Shown: positions 17,535 to 27,115, counted from the stretch's first letter. The stretch is 64,000 nucleotides of DNA from DASRBN01 sp035294305 (GCA_035294305.1 DATGLD010000048.1:124001-188000); one strand, 5' to 3'. Numbers and translations are program-made. The notes: a model not told the origin generated them from the sequence alone.

Positions 17535-19991
17535 CTAGTATATCTCCTCACCATGGATAGAAGTATCAAGCGTGATTACCAGGCCAAAGGTAGTGGTATC
17601 AACCGGTGAAAGGACTCCCTGTGGGGCTACCCCGTCGCGCACGAAGGATTGCGAACGGTTATCGAATACATTGTACTGGTTCCCAAAAGAGAAAATGTAT
17701 TGTTCTAACTCGCCCAGGTTGCGATTCAGCAACAGGATATCGTCACCGCTAGCACAGGTATGATTGGCAAGACATCGCGAACGATCAAGAAAAGCGCCTA
17801 TCAGAATTTGCCAGCTTTGATCCCAACTGTCGACAGTAACCTGGCGCGCGACATCAAGCGACGAATCAAATGCAATGAAGGTACTCTGGGCCGCCTGTGG
17901 ATCGTACAACATCACACTCAAGGTCGGCATTCCAAAGTGACCAACATAGAGCACAAGATTGCTGCCAGGTGATGAAAGGCTCTTTTGATGCGCCAGGCTA
18001 AGTTTGGGGGTGAAGACCAGGAATTGCGCATCACCACTGCTCGGATCATACAGCAGTACCTGGGCGCGGCCTGAACCGTTGAAATCACCGGTATGCACTT
18101 CCCAGTTCCCCTCCAGATTGTGCAATTCGTGATAGTTGGTTATTTCCAGATCGCCGGTAAAATCCATGATGCGCGCTTCACCTGAGTTACGATCATAGAG
18201 AAAGACGCCATCTTGTTGCGGATTTACAAAGCGGCCAACATAGACCTCCCAGGAGTTATACAGGAGCCCATACTTCTGGACATGACTGATGCTAAAGTTA
18301 TTGTCGAAATCGACCACCATCACATCAGCAGTCAGCTGCGACTGCGAGGTAGCGCCCGGAGGACCGCTGAGATAGGTCAAATCGCTATAATCCCGCGTAG
18401 AACCATAGTTCACATCCATTACTACGTTGCTGCCCTGCCCTGTTCCAGCTGGATCAGGCGATGGAGATTCCGTAGGATTCGCGGTTTGAGACGGTAGAGG
18501 CCCTCTTGTCGGAACTTTTGTAGGAGTCGCGCTGGGTGTTGGCGAGGGACTTGGACTCGGCGTTAAGGTTGGAGTTGGGCTTGGAACTACCTCACTCGGA
18601 ACCGGCGTCGGACTGGGACTTGGGCTCGGACTCGGACTGGGCGTCGGACTGGGACTTGGGCTCGGACTCGGACTGGGCGTCGGAGACGGGCTGGGACTCG
18701 GAGTAGGGGACGGACCCGGCGTTCCGCTTGGATTGGGGCTGGGACTGGGATTCGGTGTTGGGCTGGGAAGCGGACTTGGCTGGGGAACAGCGAAGCGATT
18801 GTACATGAAGACGCCACTGCGCTTCCCATCGAATTGCCCAACATATAGTTCCCAGCCAGGACCCCAACCCGGAAGAATTACATGCTTCTTTATCGTGAGT
18901 TCTGGTGTCAGGCTGATCAATTGTATTTTACCTGTCACAAGATCGTATAGCAGGATATCGGCATGGCCATCTCCATCAAAATCTCCTATACGAATATCCA
19001 GGTTCGACCCCCAGCCATTGACGGGTGTTGTCTTGTCGCTCAGACTGACACGCTGAGGTATAGCGGCCTCCTGTGTATCGTTTGGCACCCTGTCGTGCGC
19101 CAGGCGAGCATAGTTCGGCAACAGCTTATCTTGCAAAGTAAGTACATCCAGGCGTCCTTGCTGGCGATTATAGAGCAGCAGATCGGTGAGGCCATTGCCG
19201 GTAAAGTCAGCGCTGAATTCCTGGTCATATGACCCGGGGGGTAAACCCAGCGCAAGTTCGCTGCTTGCCAGCGAACCGCTACTAGTAACGCTGCTCATGA
19301 GCATGTTATTTACTGAGGATACCTGCGCTACGCTATTGCCATTCACACCCGGCAGGCGAGCAAATAGCGTGGGATCGATCACTTTGGGGAAATAGATAAA
19401 GCGGAGTTCGCCATCCTGGTAACGCGGTTGATTGATGTAGGAGACGTTATAGCCATTGCCAATGAACATAGGTGTAGGGTCGCCGTAGTTCTGATAGGTC
19501 ACGTTAAAAGTTGAGCTATCGGGGCTTACCCAGGTGACGAAAGCTGCGTGCCCTGCAGTACCAAATGCCCATACGCCATCGGCGCGTGGGAAGACCGCGA
19601 TCGAGCCAACCCGCGGAGTCGTGCCAACCGGCAGACCAAAACGCTCCGCATCGACGATCCAATCCGCAGCGTTGCCCCAGTTGAGTGGGAGGTTATAGCC
19701 AAGCAGATGCCATTGCTCCCATGCCCACCAGACACAATTGCCCCCACTGGGGTAGGGTCCTGGACAGAGAGGAAATGGATTACCATCCGGTGAAAAATAT
19801 GCCTGGCTGCAACTATAATCGACACTTGCATTAGTATGGTTGAACGTACCGGCGCTAGCATTCCCCATTTCTAGCCAGATCAGGGCAAAAAAGAACAGGA
19901 TTGCGAGGATATGCAGCATGCGTCGTCTATCACTCAATCCGGACGACGACTTCCAGTAACGCACGATTGACCAGGACCGCGAAATATGCAT
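17535..19991 (-). CDS. Secreted CHAP-domain / VCBS-repeat protein
   Basis: 818 residues in the longest reading; a start at the Met of RRRMLHILAILFFFAL (codon 25) would give a standard signal peptide ending near ASAG. The CHAP amidase/peptidase domain follows (about 55-205) with the catalytic Cys in SGGNCVWWAWEQW and the His in GTAGHAAFVTW. Then FG-GAP/VCBS-like strands (DFDGDGHADILLYD, DFNGSGRAQVLLYD) flank a Pro/Ser/Thr linker of about 100 residues encoded by 18450-18790. CHAP domains cleave peptidoglycan cross-bridges, so a cell-wall remodelling or lytic role outside the membrane is likely. Confidence 0.85.
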   Translation of the reverse strand: MHISRSWSIVRYWKSSSGLSDRRRMLHILAILFFFALIWLEMGNASAGTFNHTNASVDYSCSQAYFSPDGNPFPLCPGPYPSGGNCVWWAWEQWHLLGYNLPLNWGNAADWIVDAERFGLPVGTTPRVGSIAVFPRADGVWAFGTAGHAAFVTWVSPDSSTFNVTYQNYGDPTPMFIGNGYNVSYINQPRYQDGELRFIYFPKVIDPTLFARLPGVNGNSVAQVSSVNNMLMSSVTSSGSLASSELALGLPPGSYDQEFSADFTGNGLTDLLLYNRQQGRLDVLTLQDKLLPNYARLAHDRVPNDTQEAAIPQRVSLSDKTTPVNGWGSNLDIRIGDFDGDGHADILLYDLVTGKIQLISLTPELTIKKHVILPGWGPGWELYVGQFDGKRSGVFMYNRFAVPQPSPLPSPTPNPSPSPNPSGTPGPSPTPSPSPSPTPSPSPSPSPSPTPSPSPSPSPSPTPVPSEVVPSPTPTLTPSPSPSPTPSATPTKVPTRGPLPSQTANPTESPSPDPAGTGQGSNVVMDVNYGSTRDYSDLTYLSGPPGATSQSQLTADVMVVDFDNNFSISHVQKYGLLYNSWEVYVGRFVNPQQDGVFLYDRNSGEARIMDFTGDLEITNYHELHNLEGNWEVHTGDFNGSGRAQVLLYDPSSGDAQFLVFTPKLSLAHQKSLSSPGSNLVLYVGHFGMPTLSVMLYDPQAAQSTFIAFDSSLDVARQVTVDSWDQSWQILIGAFLDRSRCLANHTCASGDDILLLNRNLGELEQYIFSFGNQYNVFDNRSQSFVRDGVAPQGVLSPVDTTTFGLVITLDTSIHGEEIY
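18605..18676. repeat. Perfect 2 x 36-bp tandem duplication in linker
   Basis: Positions 18605-18640 and 18641-18676 are identical. Each unit encodes 12 residues of alternating Ser/Pro/Thr in the secreted CHAP protein; flanking sequence is a degenerate 6-bp repeat. The linker length is likely to vary between strains. Confidence 0.9.
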
Positions 19992-20193
19992 TGGATCAAA
20001 TAGCCCTTTCGTGATCAGCTCTTCAACGAAAAATATTCCGTAAACTAGACGTTGTTACCCACACATTTGTTCCCTTTTCATTTCATGCGTATACGTTCAT
20101 GGGCCGGCATACGGCAAGGTTTGCGAGTGAAAGAGACCTTTTTGGTTCATGAGAAATGCGCAAATATATTGATAAACCTCTATCCCCCGTCAA

Positions 20194-20223
20194 AGTATAA
20201 CACCGGGCAAAAAAAAATTTCAA
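20194..20223 (-). promoter_or_regulatory. Promoter of the CHAP gene
   Basis: On the minus strand TTGAAA (20223-20218), an 18-bp spacer rich in T, and TATACT (20199-20194). It implies a leader of about 200 nt or more. The 19992-20353 gap holds nothing else I recognise. Confidence 0.5.
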
Positions 20224-20353
20224 GGCATCAGCATTGGATACCAAAATTCTAATCTTACTAGAAAGATCGGCAACTTCGGGATGAATTTTAACGCAAAACG
20301 AACGCGGTGATCTTTTGGTAGTGCATTTTGCACAAATTCGATATGTACTGTCT

Positions 20354-20480
20354 CTGCCATCCACTCATAACTCGGGGTGCAGGGGTTTCACCCCTGCCGG
20401 GGTGCGGGGTGTCCCCGCTTGCTTCCCCTCCCGTCCTGACGGGCCGTAGGCCCGCTGAAAGAATTATGAGTGGATGGCAG
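20354..20480. repeat. 119-bp palindromic MITE-like element, copy 1
   Basis: Core 20358-20476 begins CATCCACTCATAA and ends TTATGAGTGGATG (13-bp terminal inverted repeat, extended to 17 bp by flanking CTGC/GCAG in this copy). The interior has three GC-rich hairpins. It differs from copy 2 (40302-40420) at one base only (T/G near 20448). No coding capacity is evident. It ends 14 nt before the tRNA-Val -35 box. Confidence 0.9.
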
Positions 20481-20490
20481 CAAAATCTGC

Positions 20491-20519
20491 TTGACAACAA
20501 TCAGCAGCAATGCTATTAT
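20491..20519 (+). promoter_or_regulatory. tRNA-Val promoter
   Basis: TTGACA (20491-20496), 17-bp spacer, TATTAT (20514-20519). Only 16 nt separate the -10 from the mature tRNA 5' end. Confidence 0.85.
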
Positions 20520-20535
20520 TGTTCCTGTCCAATAC

Positions 20536-20609
20536 GGGCGATTAGCTCAGTTGGTTAGAGCGCCGCCTTGACATGGCGGAGGTCACAGATTCGAGTTCTG
20601 TATCGCCCA
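20536..20609 (+). tRNA. tRNA-Val (anticodon GAC)
   Basis: A full cloverleaf can be drawn: acceptor GGGCGAT/ATCGCCC, D arm AGCTCAGTTGGTTAGAGC, anticodon stem CCGCC/GGCGG with loop TTGACAT giving anticodon GAC, and T arm with TTCGAGT. The discriminator is A and CCA is not encoded. It reads GUC and GUU codons. It has its own promoter and a strong terminator. Confidence 0.96.
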
Positions 20610-20617
20610 CTAAAAAA

Positions 20618-20645
20618 GGCGGCTTCACAATGGAGCCGCCTTTTT
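20618..20645. terminator. Bidirectional terminator of tRNA-Val and ispG
   Basis: GGCGGCT (20618-20624) pairs with AGCCGCC (20634-20640), followed by TTTTT on the plus strand and preceded by six A, giving a U-tract on the minus strand. It serves the two convergent transcripts. Confidence 0.9.
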
Positions 20646-20655
20646 CATCCTCTCA

Positions 20656-21891
20656 TCAGGATTTCGCTATAGACACCCCGATGCCCTCGTCGCGGGTGCG
20701 ATGCACGCCGGCGGTCTCCTTAATGCCACCTTCGGGATAGACCAGCTTTGCCTCGCGTTCGGGCAACAGGCTAGCCACCTCTTTCAGCACCGCATCCAGG
20801 AATTGATCTTCTGGTACCGTCTTGATCACTTCGCCTTTGCGGAAGATCACGCCGCGTCCCTTGCCGCCGGCAAGACCTACGTCGGCATCACGCGATTCGC
20901 CAGGGCCGTTGACGACGCAACCCATCACCGCTACGTGAATGGGCGTCTGCACTTTAGCAAGCCGTTTTTCGACTTCGTTAGCAACGCCGATTACATCGAT
21001 CTCGACGCGGCCACACGAGGGACACGAGACGAAAGTCACACCGCGGTTGCGCAACTCGAGTGAACGCAGGATTTCGTAGGCGACGGGAATCTCCTCCTCC
21101 GGCTCGGCGCTCAGGCTGACACGGATGGTATCGCCGATGCCGTCGGCCAGCAGTAAGCCAAGGCCGACGGCGGATTTGACCGCGCCCGTCACAACCGTAC
21201 CGGCCTCGGTGATGCCAAGATGCAATGGGTAGTCCGAACGCTGCGAAAAACGACGATAGGCTTCGACCGCCGTCAAGGGAGTAGATGACTTCAGGGAGAC
21301 TTTGATCTCGTGGAAGTCCATCTCTTCACACCAGCCGATATATTCCAGGGCTTTATTGACCATGCGTTCGGCGAGTTGCTCGCGTTCTTTGCGGCGCTGC
21401 TCAGCAGGATCAGTGCGCTCCAGCACGCCATCATCACGCCGCCTGACCTGGATGCGCTGCATCTGGCCACGTTGATCCAGGGCATCAATCGAGCCGGAGT
21501 TGACGCCGATGCGCATGGCAATGCCCCGCTCTTTACAGGCGGTCACAATCTGCTCCAGCGATTTGCGCCCATTGATTAGATTGCCGGGATTGATGCGCAC
21601 GCAGTCGACACCCTGCCGGATGGCCTCGAGCGCCAGGCTGTGCTTGTAGTGTATATCGGCCACCAGAGGAATGTGGATACGCTTTTTGATCTCGCCGATT
21701 GCGAGAGCATCCTCTTCTTCTGGCACGGCCACACGCACTATCTCACATCCGACATCCTCCAGGCGATGTATCTGCGCGACTGTGCTTTCTACGTCGCGCG
21801 TATAGGTGGTCGTCATGGATTGCACAGCAATAGGCGCATCACCCCCGATGGCCACATCTCCAACATGTATTTGGCGGGTTTTCCGTCGCAT
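20656..21891 (-). CDS. ispG: 4-hydroxy-3-methylbut-2-enyl diphosphate synthase
   Basis: 411 residues. Converts MEcPP to HMBPP, the penultimate MEP-pathway step. An N-terminal TIM barrel (GGDAPIAVQSMTTTYT, VADIHYKHSLALEAI, VRINPGN) and the C-terminal [4Fe-4S] domain with CPSCGR and VMGCVVNGPGE are clear. It is longer than the usual 360-380 residues because of a charged insertion near 150-180 rich in Arg/Glu/Asp and a C-terminal extension. It is the last gene in the rpsB-to-ispG cluster. Confidence 0.95.
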   Translation of the reverse strand: MRRKTRQIHVGDVAIGGDAPIAVQSMTTTYTRDVESTVAQIHRLEDVGCEIVRVAVPEEEDALAIGEIKKRIHIPLVADIHYKHSLALEAIRQGVDCVRINPGNLINGRKSLEQIVTACKERGIAMRIGVNSGSIDALDQRGQMQRIQVRRRDDGVLERTDPAEQRRKEREQLAERMVNKALEYIGWCEEMDFHEIKVSLKSSTPLTAVEAYRRFSQRSDYPLHLGITEAGTVVTGAVKSAVGLGLLLADGIGDTIRVSLSAEPEEEIPVAYEILRSLELRNRGVTFVSCPSCGRVEIDVIGVANEVEKRLAKVQTPIHVAVMGCVVNGPGESRDADVGLAGGKGRGVIFRKGEVIKTVPEDQFLDAVLKEVASLLPEREAKLVYPEGGIKETAGVHRTRDEGIGVSIAKS

Positions 21892-21922
21892 AAATTTTTA
21901 CTCCATCTGAATGACTACAAAA

Positions 21923-21939
21923 GGCGGCGAATAGCCGCC
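21923..21939 (-). terminator. Weak terminator between rseP and ispG
   Basis: In minus sense GGCGGC-TATTC-GCCGCC is followed by TTTTG. Six GC pairs and a short U-run could cause partial termination before ispG. Confidence 0.5.
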
Positions 21940-21951
21940 CCTATTGAAGAA

Positions 21952-23175
21952 TTAATAGGATCCCCAATGCATAACATCGCTCACCGTAATAACAACCATC
22001 AACGTCAGCAAAATAGCCATGCCGACAAAATTGATCAGGCCTTCTCGTTCAGGTTTGAGACGCTTGCCGCCACGCAGCAACTCTATTAATACTAATACGA
22101 TGCGTCCACCATCTAAAGCGGGGAATGGGAGAATATTGACAATTGCCAGGTTCAGGCTCAGGATAGCCGTTAGGCTCAGGATTGGCCACCAGCCCAGATC
22201 GGGTACGCTCGAAGCCACCTGTCCCGTAATCTCCACGATACCTACTGGACCGGCTACCTGAGGCTTCACAGCCCCAGAAATCATTTGCGCAATCGAATTG
22301 ATAAAATCGCCAGTCACACTAAACGTATGCTGGATGCCCTTGAATGGGGCCTTCCAGAACGGGGAACTGACGAAGACAATCTTCTCCGTCACTCCCATTG
22401 CTCCCTGACCCCGGGGTGGATGCTCGCGGGCATTCACGGTCGTCGTGACAATTTGTGAACTACCGGCATGGCGCAGTTGCAGGGTAATCGGCACAGTAGC
22501 GTGCTTACCGTTGTCCGCGGCAAGCGCATTTCCCACAACTGCCTGCAAGTCCGTGAAGAGTTGGATGGGATGATTATTCGCTGCAACGATCGTATCGCCA
22601 GGACGAAGTCCGGCCACAGCTGCGGGAGAGCCAGGAACAACCTGGCCGATAACAGCAGGATAGGTTGGCTCGCCAAGGGTATAGGCGATGGTGAAGAGGA
22701 TCATTGCCAGAATAACGTTCATAGTGACACCGGCGACCAGCACAATGATGCGCTTGCCGGCAGATTTAGCGGCAAAACTCTGTGGATCGTAACGCCCCTC
22801 GGCGTCGTTTACATCCCCATTCTCCCCCGGCATGCGCACAAAGCCGCCAATGGGCAGGAAGTTGAGCGAATAGATGGTGTGATGGGAAGCCCGCGCCCCT
22901 GGGGTACTGGCACCTCCACTTGTACCGCTGAAAGGTGTCTGTTTCTGGCTATCATACGTATAGTCATCTTCTTCGTTACGCCTGCCACTGAACCAGATGA
23001 CCTCCCAGCCGCCCGCATCACGCTTGCGAAAACCGACAATGCGCGGCGGAAAACCCAGGCCAAATTCCTCCACCCGAATACCGGCCCATTTCGCCGTAAT
23101 GAAATGACCAAATTCATGCACAAGCACACATATGCCAAACACGGGAATGGCCGCCAGTAAGAACCAGTTATTCAT
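21952..23175 (-). CDS. rseP: RseP-like site-2 protease
   Basis: 407 residues. Intramembrane zinc metalloprotease that cuts transmembrane anti-sigma factors or signal-peptide remnants. HEFGH (His20, Glu21, His24) sits in the first membrane helix, one PDZ domain follows (VIGQVVPGSPAAVAGLRPGDTIV), and the third zinc ligand is in FPALDGGRIV. A Ser/Gly/Thr-rich insertion of about 35 residues lies between the HExxH helix and the FLPIGGFVRM segment. Location between dxr and ispG is the standard order. The membrane anti-sigma at 57737 could be a target in principle. Confidence 0.94.
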   Translation of the reverse strand: MNNWFLLAAIPVFGICVLVHEFGHFITAKWAGIRVEEFGLGFPPRIVGFRKRDAGGWEVIWFSGRRNEEDDYTYDSQKQTPFSGTSGGASTPGARASHHTIYSLNFLPIGGFVRMPGENGDVNDAEGRYDPQSFAAKSAGKRIIVLVAGVTMNVILAMILFTIAYTLGEPTYPAVIGQVVPGSPAAVAGLRPGDTIVAANNHPIQLFTDLQAVVGNALAADNGKHATVPITLQLRHAGSSQIVTTTVNAREHPPRGQGAMGVTEKIVFVSSPFWKAPFKGIQHTFSVTGDFINSIAQMISGAVKPQVAGPVGIVEITGQVASSVPDLGWWPILSLTAILSLNLAIVNILPFPALDGGRIVLVLIELLRGGKRLKPEREGLINFVGMAILLTLMVVITVSDVMHWGSY

Positions 23176-23203
23176 TCTCGATTCCTCTTCATAAATTTAT
23201 CCA

Positions 23204-24394
23204 TCACGTAGATTTAAACGTATAGCTTTTCTTATATATTTCATGCGCTGTTTTGCGCGCCCAGGAACTGGCCTCCAGAATCGCAGGCACATCCGGGTTT
23301 TCGATAGATTCGTGACGGGCCAGCACAGCTTCTACCAGTTCCGCGATATGCAGAAATCCAATCTTTCCCGCGAGAAAGAGGGCTACAGCTTCCTCGTCGG
23401 CCCCTACCAGCACACTGGGATAGGTACCGCCGCGTTTCGCCGCCTCCATCGCCAGGCGGAAACAGGGGAAACGCTCTATATCTAACGCTTCAAATTCGAG
23501 GCGCGCTACATCCGGCCAGTTCAGTTCGCGCACCAGCCCTGTTCCCTCCGTATTCAAACGTACAGGATAGCTGAGCGCATGCTGAATCGGCAGGTGCATA
23601 CTCGGCAGGCTGGCCTGCATTTTCCAGGAGCCGTCGATAAACTCGACCATCGAGTGGAGGATGCTTTTAGGATGCACGACGACTTCGATACGCTCATAAG
23701 GTATATCGTAAAGCCAGTGCGCCTCGATTACTTCCAGGCCTTTATTCATAAGTGTGGCGCAATCGATGGTGATTTTTGGCCCCATCTGCCAGGTCGGGTG
23801 GGCAAGCGCCTGTTCTACGGTAACCGCGCGCAATTGTTCCAGGCTTGCCTGGCGGAATGGGCCACCAGAGGCCGTCAATACCAGGCGATTGACCTGGCGC
23901 GTGTCTTCACCTCGTAAGCATTGCCAGATCGCGCTATGTTCGCTATCGACCGGGTAGATGGGCACCCCGGCCCGCTTCGCCTCGCCCATAACAAGATGGC
24001 CCGCCATGACGAGCGTCTCTTTGTTCGCCAGCGCAATCGTTTTTCCGACGTTGATAGCTGCCAGAGTGGGCCTGAGTCCTACCAGCCCCGATGTAGCGGC
24101 GACAAGAATATCTGCATCTTCCAGGGTAGCTGCCGCAAGCAGCCCCTGTTCGCCGAGGATGACTCCCGGTAAGGCTTCGCGAGCCGCCTGTTCTATCTGT
24201 GGGGTATCAGCAAAACACGCGGCCAGGGACGGTTGAAACTCCTGCACCTGCTGCGCGAGGAGCGAGACATTACTGCGAGCCGCCAACGCTACAACTTGAA
24301 AATGCTCCGGGTAACACCGCACCACGTCCAACGTCTGCCGCCCAATTGATCCGGTGCTGCCCAACAAGGCAATACGCCTGGGAAAATCGGTCAT
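23204..24394 (-). CDS. dxr: 1-deoxy-D-xylulose 5-phosphate reductoisomerase
   Basis: 396 residues. NADPH-dependent first committed step of the MEP pathway. NADPH site LLGSTGSIGRQTLDVV, metal/substrate motif PVDSEHSAIWQCL, the flexible loop with ASGGPFR, and MNKGLEVIEAHWLYDI are all present. The start and length fit the family. Confidence 0.97.
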   Translation of the reverse strand: MTDFPRRIALLGSTGSIGRQTLDVVRCYPEHFQVVALAARSNVSLLAQQVQEFQPSLAACFADTPQIEQAAREALPGVILGEQGLLAAATLEDADILVAATSGLVGLRPTLAAINVGKTIALANKETLVMAGHLVMGEAKRAGVPIYPVDSEHSAIWQCLRGEDTRQVNRLVLTASGGPFRQASLEQLRAVTVEQALAHPTWQMGPKITIDCATLMNKGLEVIEAHWLYDIPYERIEVVVHPKSILHSMVEFIDGSWKMQASLPSMHLPIQHALSYPVRLNTEGTGLVRELNWPDVARLEFEALDIERFPCFRLAMEAAKRGGTYPSVLVGADEEAVALFLAGKIGFLHIAELVEAVLARHESIENPDVPAILEASSWARKTAHEIYKKSYTFKST

Positions 24395-24625
24395 ATATGT
24401 ATATCCATGCGGGAAATGTATAGACCCACCTCATGATATGCGAACGAGTTGGCCGCCATGGGCACGATCATTCTGGCCCGCAGGCTGCTTCATTGTCAGT
24501 GGAGCTTCGTTCGCCTTGTTTCTATACTACTACCAGTCATATTTTACCACGCGGCCAGGCAAAAAAGAAACATTCCGGGAACTCGCCACGAGTGTTCTGA
24601 GTGCTGGCCAGCATCGCGCATACTA

Positions 24626-25510
24626 CTAAAGATACGCAATAACTTGTGTAAAGACGAACACGACAACGATAGCGAAGAGGATGCTATCCGCGCGGTCGAG
24701 AATGCCACCGTGACCGGGCATAAAATGCCCGCTATCCTTGACATGCGTCGTGCGTTTGATCAGCGATTCGGCCAGGTCGCCCAGCGTTGCCGCCACACCG
24801 ATCAGAATGCCCAGCACAATCGCCAGGTACCATGGTACCTTCAGGGGAATGGCGGTGAGCGCCAGGGAGAAAGCAATTGAGCAAACGAGACCTCCTACCA
24901 CGCCCTCCCAGGTTTTGGCCGGGCTAATCTTCGGCGCCAATTTATGGCGTCCAATCAGGCGCCCGGTAAAGAACGCGCCACTATCGAAGCTCCAGGTACC
25001 GAGCAAGACGGTCAGTACCCACCACAGGCCAGGGCTGAATCCGACCTGGTACCCGCGTAGTACGGGGAACAGACTGAGGGGCCAGCCCAGATAGACAGCG
25101 ATTGCTATGGTCAGCGACCAATCGACCATCGCGCCATCGAGTTTCTTGCGGAAGAATAGCAGGGGGAACGAAACCAGCAATGCTAAAACCAGCCCAATTT
25201 CAAGGAATAGCAGGCTTAGATGGGGAAACATGGCGGCAATCATAAAGAGCATACTCAGGACGAGACTTACCACTATCAATGGATGGTACCCCTCGTGAAC
25301 CATCATCGTATGTAGCTCATTGATTCCCAGCGCCACCACCAGCCCGGCAGCCGCAAAAGCCCACCAGCCTCCAAACCAGACGAAAACCAGCACAATCGGT
25401 ATGGCAATAAAAGAGGTAATAACACGTTGGGCAACGCTGCCTTTTTGCCTTTCAGGTTGGGCAGGCTCCGGCGCTTCCGGTTCTAAATTTCGCTTCGTTG
25501 CTGATCGCAC
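24626..25510 (-). CDS. cdsA: Phosphatidate cytidylyltransferase
   Basis: 294 residues with about 7 to 8 membrane helices after a charged Glu/Pro/Arg-rich N-terminus. The CDP-diacylglycerol synthase signature is seen near the end: LGDLAESLIKRTTHVKDSG then HGGILDRADS. It makes CDP-diacylglycerol from phosphatidate and CTP for phospholipid synthesis. A 231-nt gap without gene separates it from dxr. Confidence 0.94.
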   Translation of the reverse strand: MRSATKRNLEPEAPEPAQPERQKGSVAQRVITSFIAIPIVLVFVWFGGWWAFAAAGLVVALGINELHTMMVHEGYHPLIVVSLVLSMLFMIAAMFPHLSLLFLEIGLVLALLVSFPLLFFRKKLDGAMVDWSLTIAIAVYLGWPLSLFPVLRGYQVGFSPGLWWVLTVLLGTWSFDSGAFFTGRLIGRHKLAPKISPAKTWEGVVGGLVCSIAFSLALTAIPLKVPWYLAIVLGILIGVAATLGDLAESLIKRTTHVKDSGHFMPGHGGILDRADSILFAIVVVFVFTQVIAYL

Positions 25511-25643
25511 GCGACTCCTTATAGGGGTATTTCCCCATCACTTTTTTAGCTGTAAAGCTCGACACATCGCTCTTCTTCCCATTTGATTATGCTAGACGCG
25601 CGTGTGTGTGTCAAGTGATTCCGGAACTTGCCCCTATTATACG

Positions 25644-26435
25644 CTATGATGTGGAGAGGCGGCCAAATCGTCGCTGCCGTTGACGATAACTCTCGAGGGC
25701 CGCCCTGAGGTCCTCTCGCCCAAAATCGGGCCAGAGGGTAGGAGTCGCATAATACTCACTATAGGCGGATTGCCAGAGCAGGAAGTTACTGACCCGCATT
25801 TCCCCGGCGGTACGAATGACCATATCCGGGTCTGGCAAATCACGCGTATAGAGATAGGAGCTGATCAATTCTTCAGTGATAGTATCGGGGTCACGGCCAT
25901 CGGCGATGATCTGGCGAATAGCATCAACCAGTTCGGCGCGTCCGCCATAATTAAAGCAAACGTTGAGGCTAAGCCGTGTGTTATTGCGTGTCAATTCGAC
26001 CATATCGCGCACGGCGCGCTGGATATCGGGCGAGAGATCCTGTAGACGACCAAGATGGCGCAGGCGCACCCCATTGCGATGCAACTTCTCTACATCCGAG
26101 CGGATTGTTTCCCAGAACAGGCGCATCAACCCATCTACTTCTGTTCGCGGGCGTCCCCAATTCTCGGTTGAAAAGGCATAGACGCTGAGCATCTCGATGT
26201 TTTCGTCAACGGCGCATTCCACGACGCGACGCAGCGCGGCTACACCGGCCTTATGCCCGGCGAGGCGCGGTAAATGGCGTTTTGCGGCCCAACGCCCATT
26301 GCCATCCATAATAATGGCAAGGTGACGCAGGGTGAAAGGTTTCTGCTCGGAAGCAGCTAGCTCTTCGGCCTTGGATTGCGTCTGCACACTGTCTTTCCCC
26401 TGCGATGAGGAGAAAAGATTTTGAATCATGGTCAA
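25644..26435 (-). CDS. uppS: Isoprenyl (undecaprenyl) diphosphate synthase
   Basis: 263 residues of the cis-prenyltransferase family. IIMDGNGRWA carries the catalytic Asp, followed by LPRLAGHKAG, YAFSTENWGRP, NVCFNYGGRAE and RTAGEMRVSNFLLWQSAYSE (substrate and Mg binding). It extends farnesyl diphosphate for the cell-wall lipid carrier. The N-terminal 35 residues are a low-complexity Ser/Gln/Glu extension. It ends 133 nt before cdsA and starts 2 nt after the frr stop. Confidence 0.95.
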   Translation of the reverse strand: MTMIQNLFSSSQGKDSVQTQSKAEELAASEQKPFTLRHLAIIMDGNGRWAAKRHLPRLAGHKAGVAALRRVVECAVDENIEMLSVYAFSTENWGRPRTEVDGLMRLFWETIRSDVEKLHRNGVRLRHLGRLQDLSPDIQRAVRDMVELTRNNTRLSLNVCFNYGGRAELVDAIRQIIADGRDPDTITEELISSYLYTRDLPDPDMVIRTAGEMRVSNFLLWQSAYSEYYATPTLWPDFGREDLRAALESYRQRQRRFGRLSTS

Positions 26436-26437
26436 AT

Positions 26438-26995
26438 CTAGACCTCCAGAATCTCCAGTTCCTTAGCTTTTCCGACCTTGTCCATCTCGTCGATATAGCG
26501 GTCGGTGAGCTTCTGTAGACGTTCCGTGCTACGTTTCAGCTCGTCTTCGGAAATTTCTTTCTTCTTCTCACGATCGCGCAACTTGTCCTGTGCGTCACGG
26601 CGGACGTTCCGTATGGCAACTTTATGCTCATCCAATTTCTTGTGGAGAGTCTTCACCATCTCACGGCGGCGCTCCTCGTTGAGTGGGGGGATAGCCAGGC
26701 GAATAACCTGCCCATCGTTGTTAGGATTAATTCCCAGATCGGACCTCTGGATAGCCTTCTCGATATCGATCAGCAGCTTGCGGTCCCAGGGCTGAATTAC
26801 CAACAAACGCGCCTCCGGCACAGAAATTGTGGCAACCTGGTTGATGGGTGTCGGTGCTCCATAGTAATCGACCGTGATACGTTCTACGAGCGCAGAACTG
26901 GCACGCCCTGTACGGATGGCGGCCAGGTCCTGTCGTAAAGCTTCAACAGCCTTTTGCATACGTCGTTCTGCATCTCCGAAAATATCGTCTACCAT
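26438..26995 (-). CDS. frr: Ribosome recycling factor
   Basis: 185 residues from ATG 26995, the exact usual length; GGGAG lies 9 bases upstream. The three-helix-bundle signatures are seen: AIRTGRASSALVERI, VDYYGAPTPINQVA, VIQPWDRKLL, NDGQVIRLAIPPLNEERRREM. It splits post-termination ribosomes with EF-G. Part of rpsB-tsf-pyrH-frr. Confidence 0.97.
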   Translation of the reverse strand: MVDDIFGDAERRMQKAVEALRQDLAAIRTGRASSALVERITVDYYGAPTPINQVATISVPEARLLVIQPWDRKLLIDIEKAIQRSDLGINPNNDGQVIRLAIPPLNEERRREMVKTLHKKLDEHKVAIRNVRRDAQDKLRDREKKKEISEDELKRSTERLQKLTDRYIDEMDKVGKAKELEILEV

Positions 26996-27115
26996 AGCAA
27001 TGCTCCCTTTCAACGGCAGGGACAGTGTATTCGCATCCTGTCCCCACAGCCCTGTTTTATCCCTTCGTTGTTCGGCCTGCTCTTGACAGTGAAAGAAGCA
27101 GGCGGCATTCACAGA

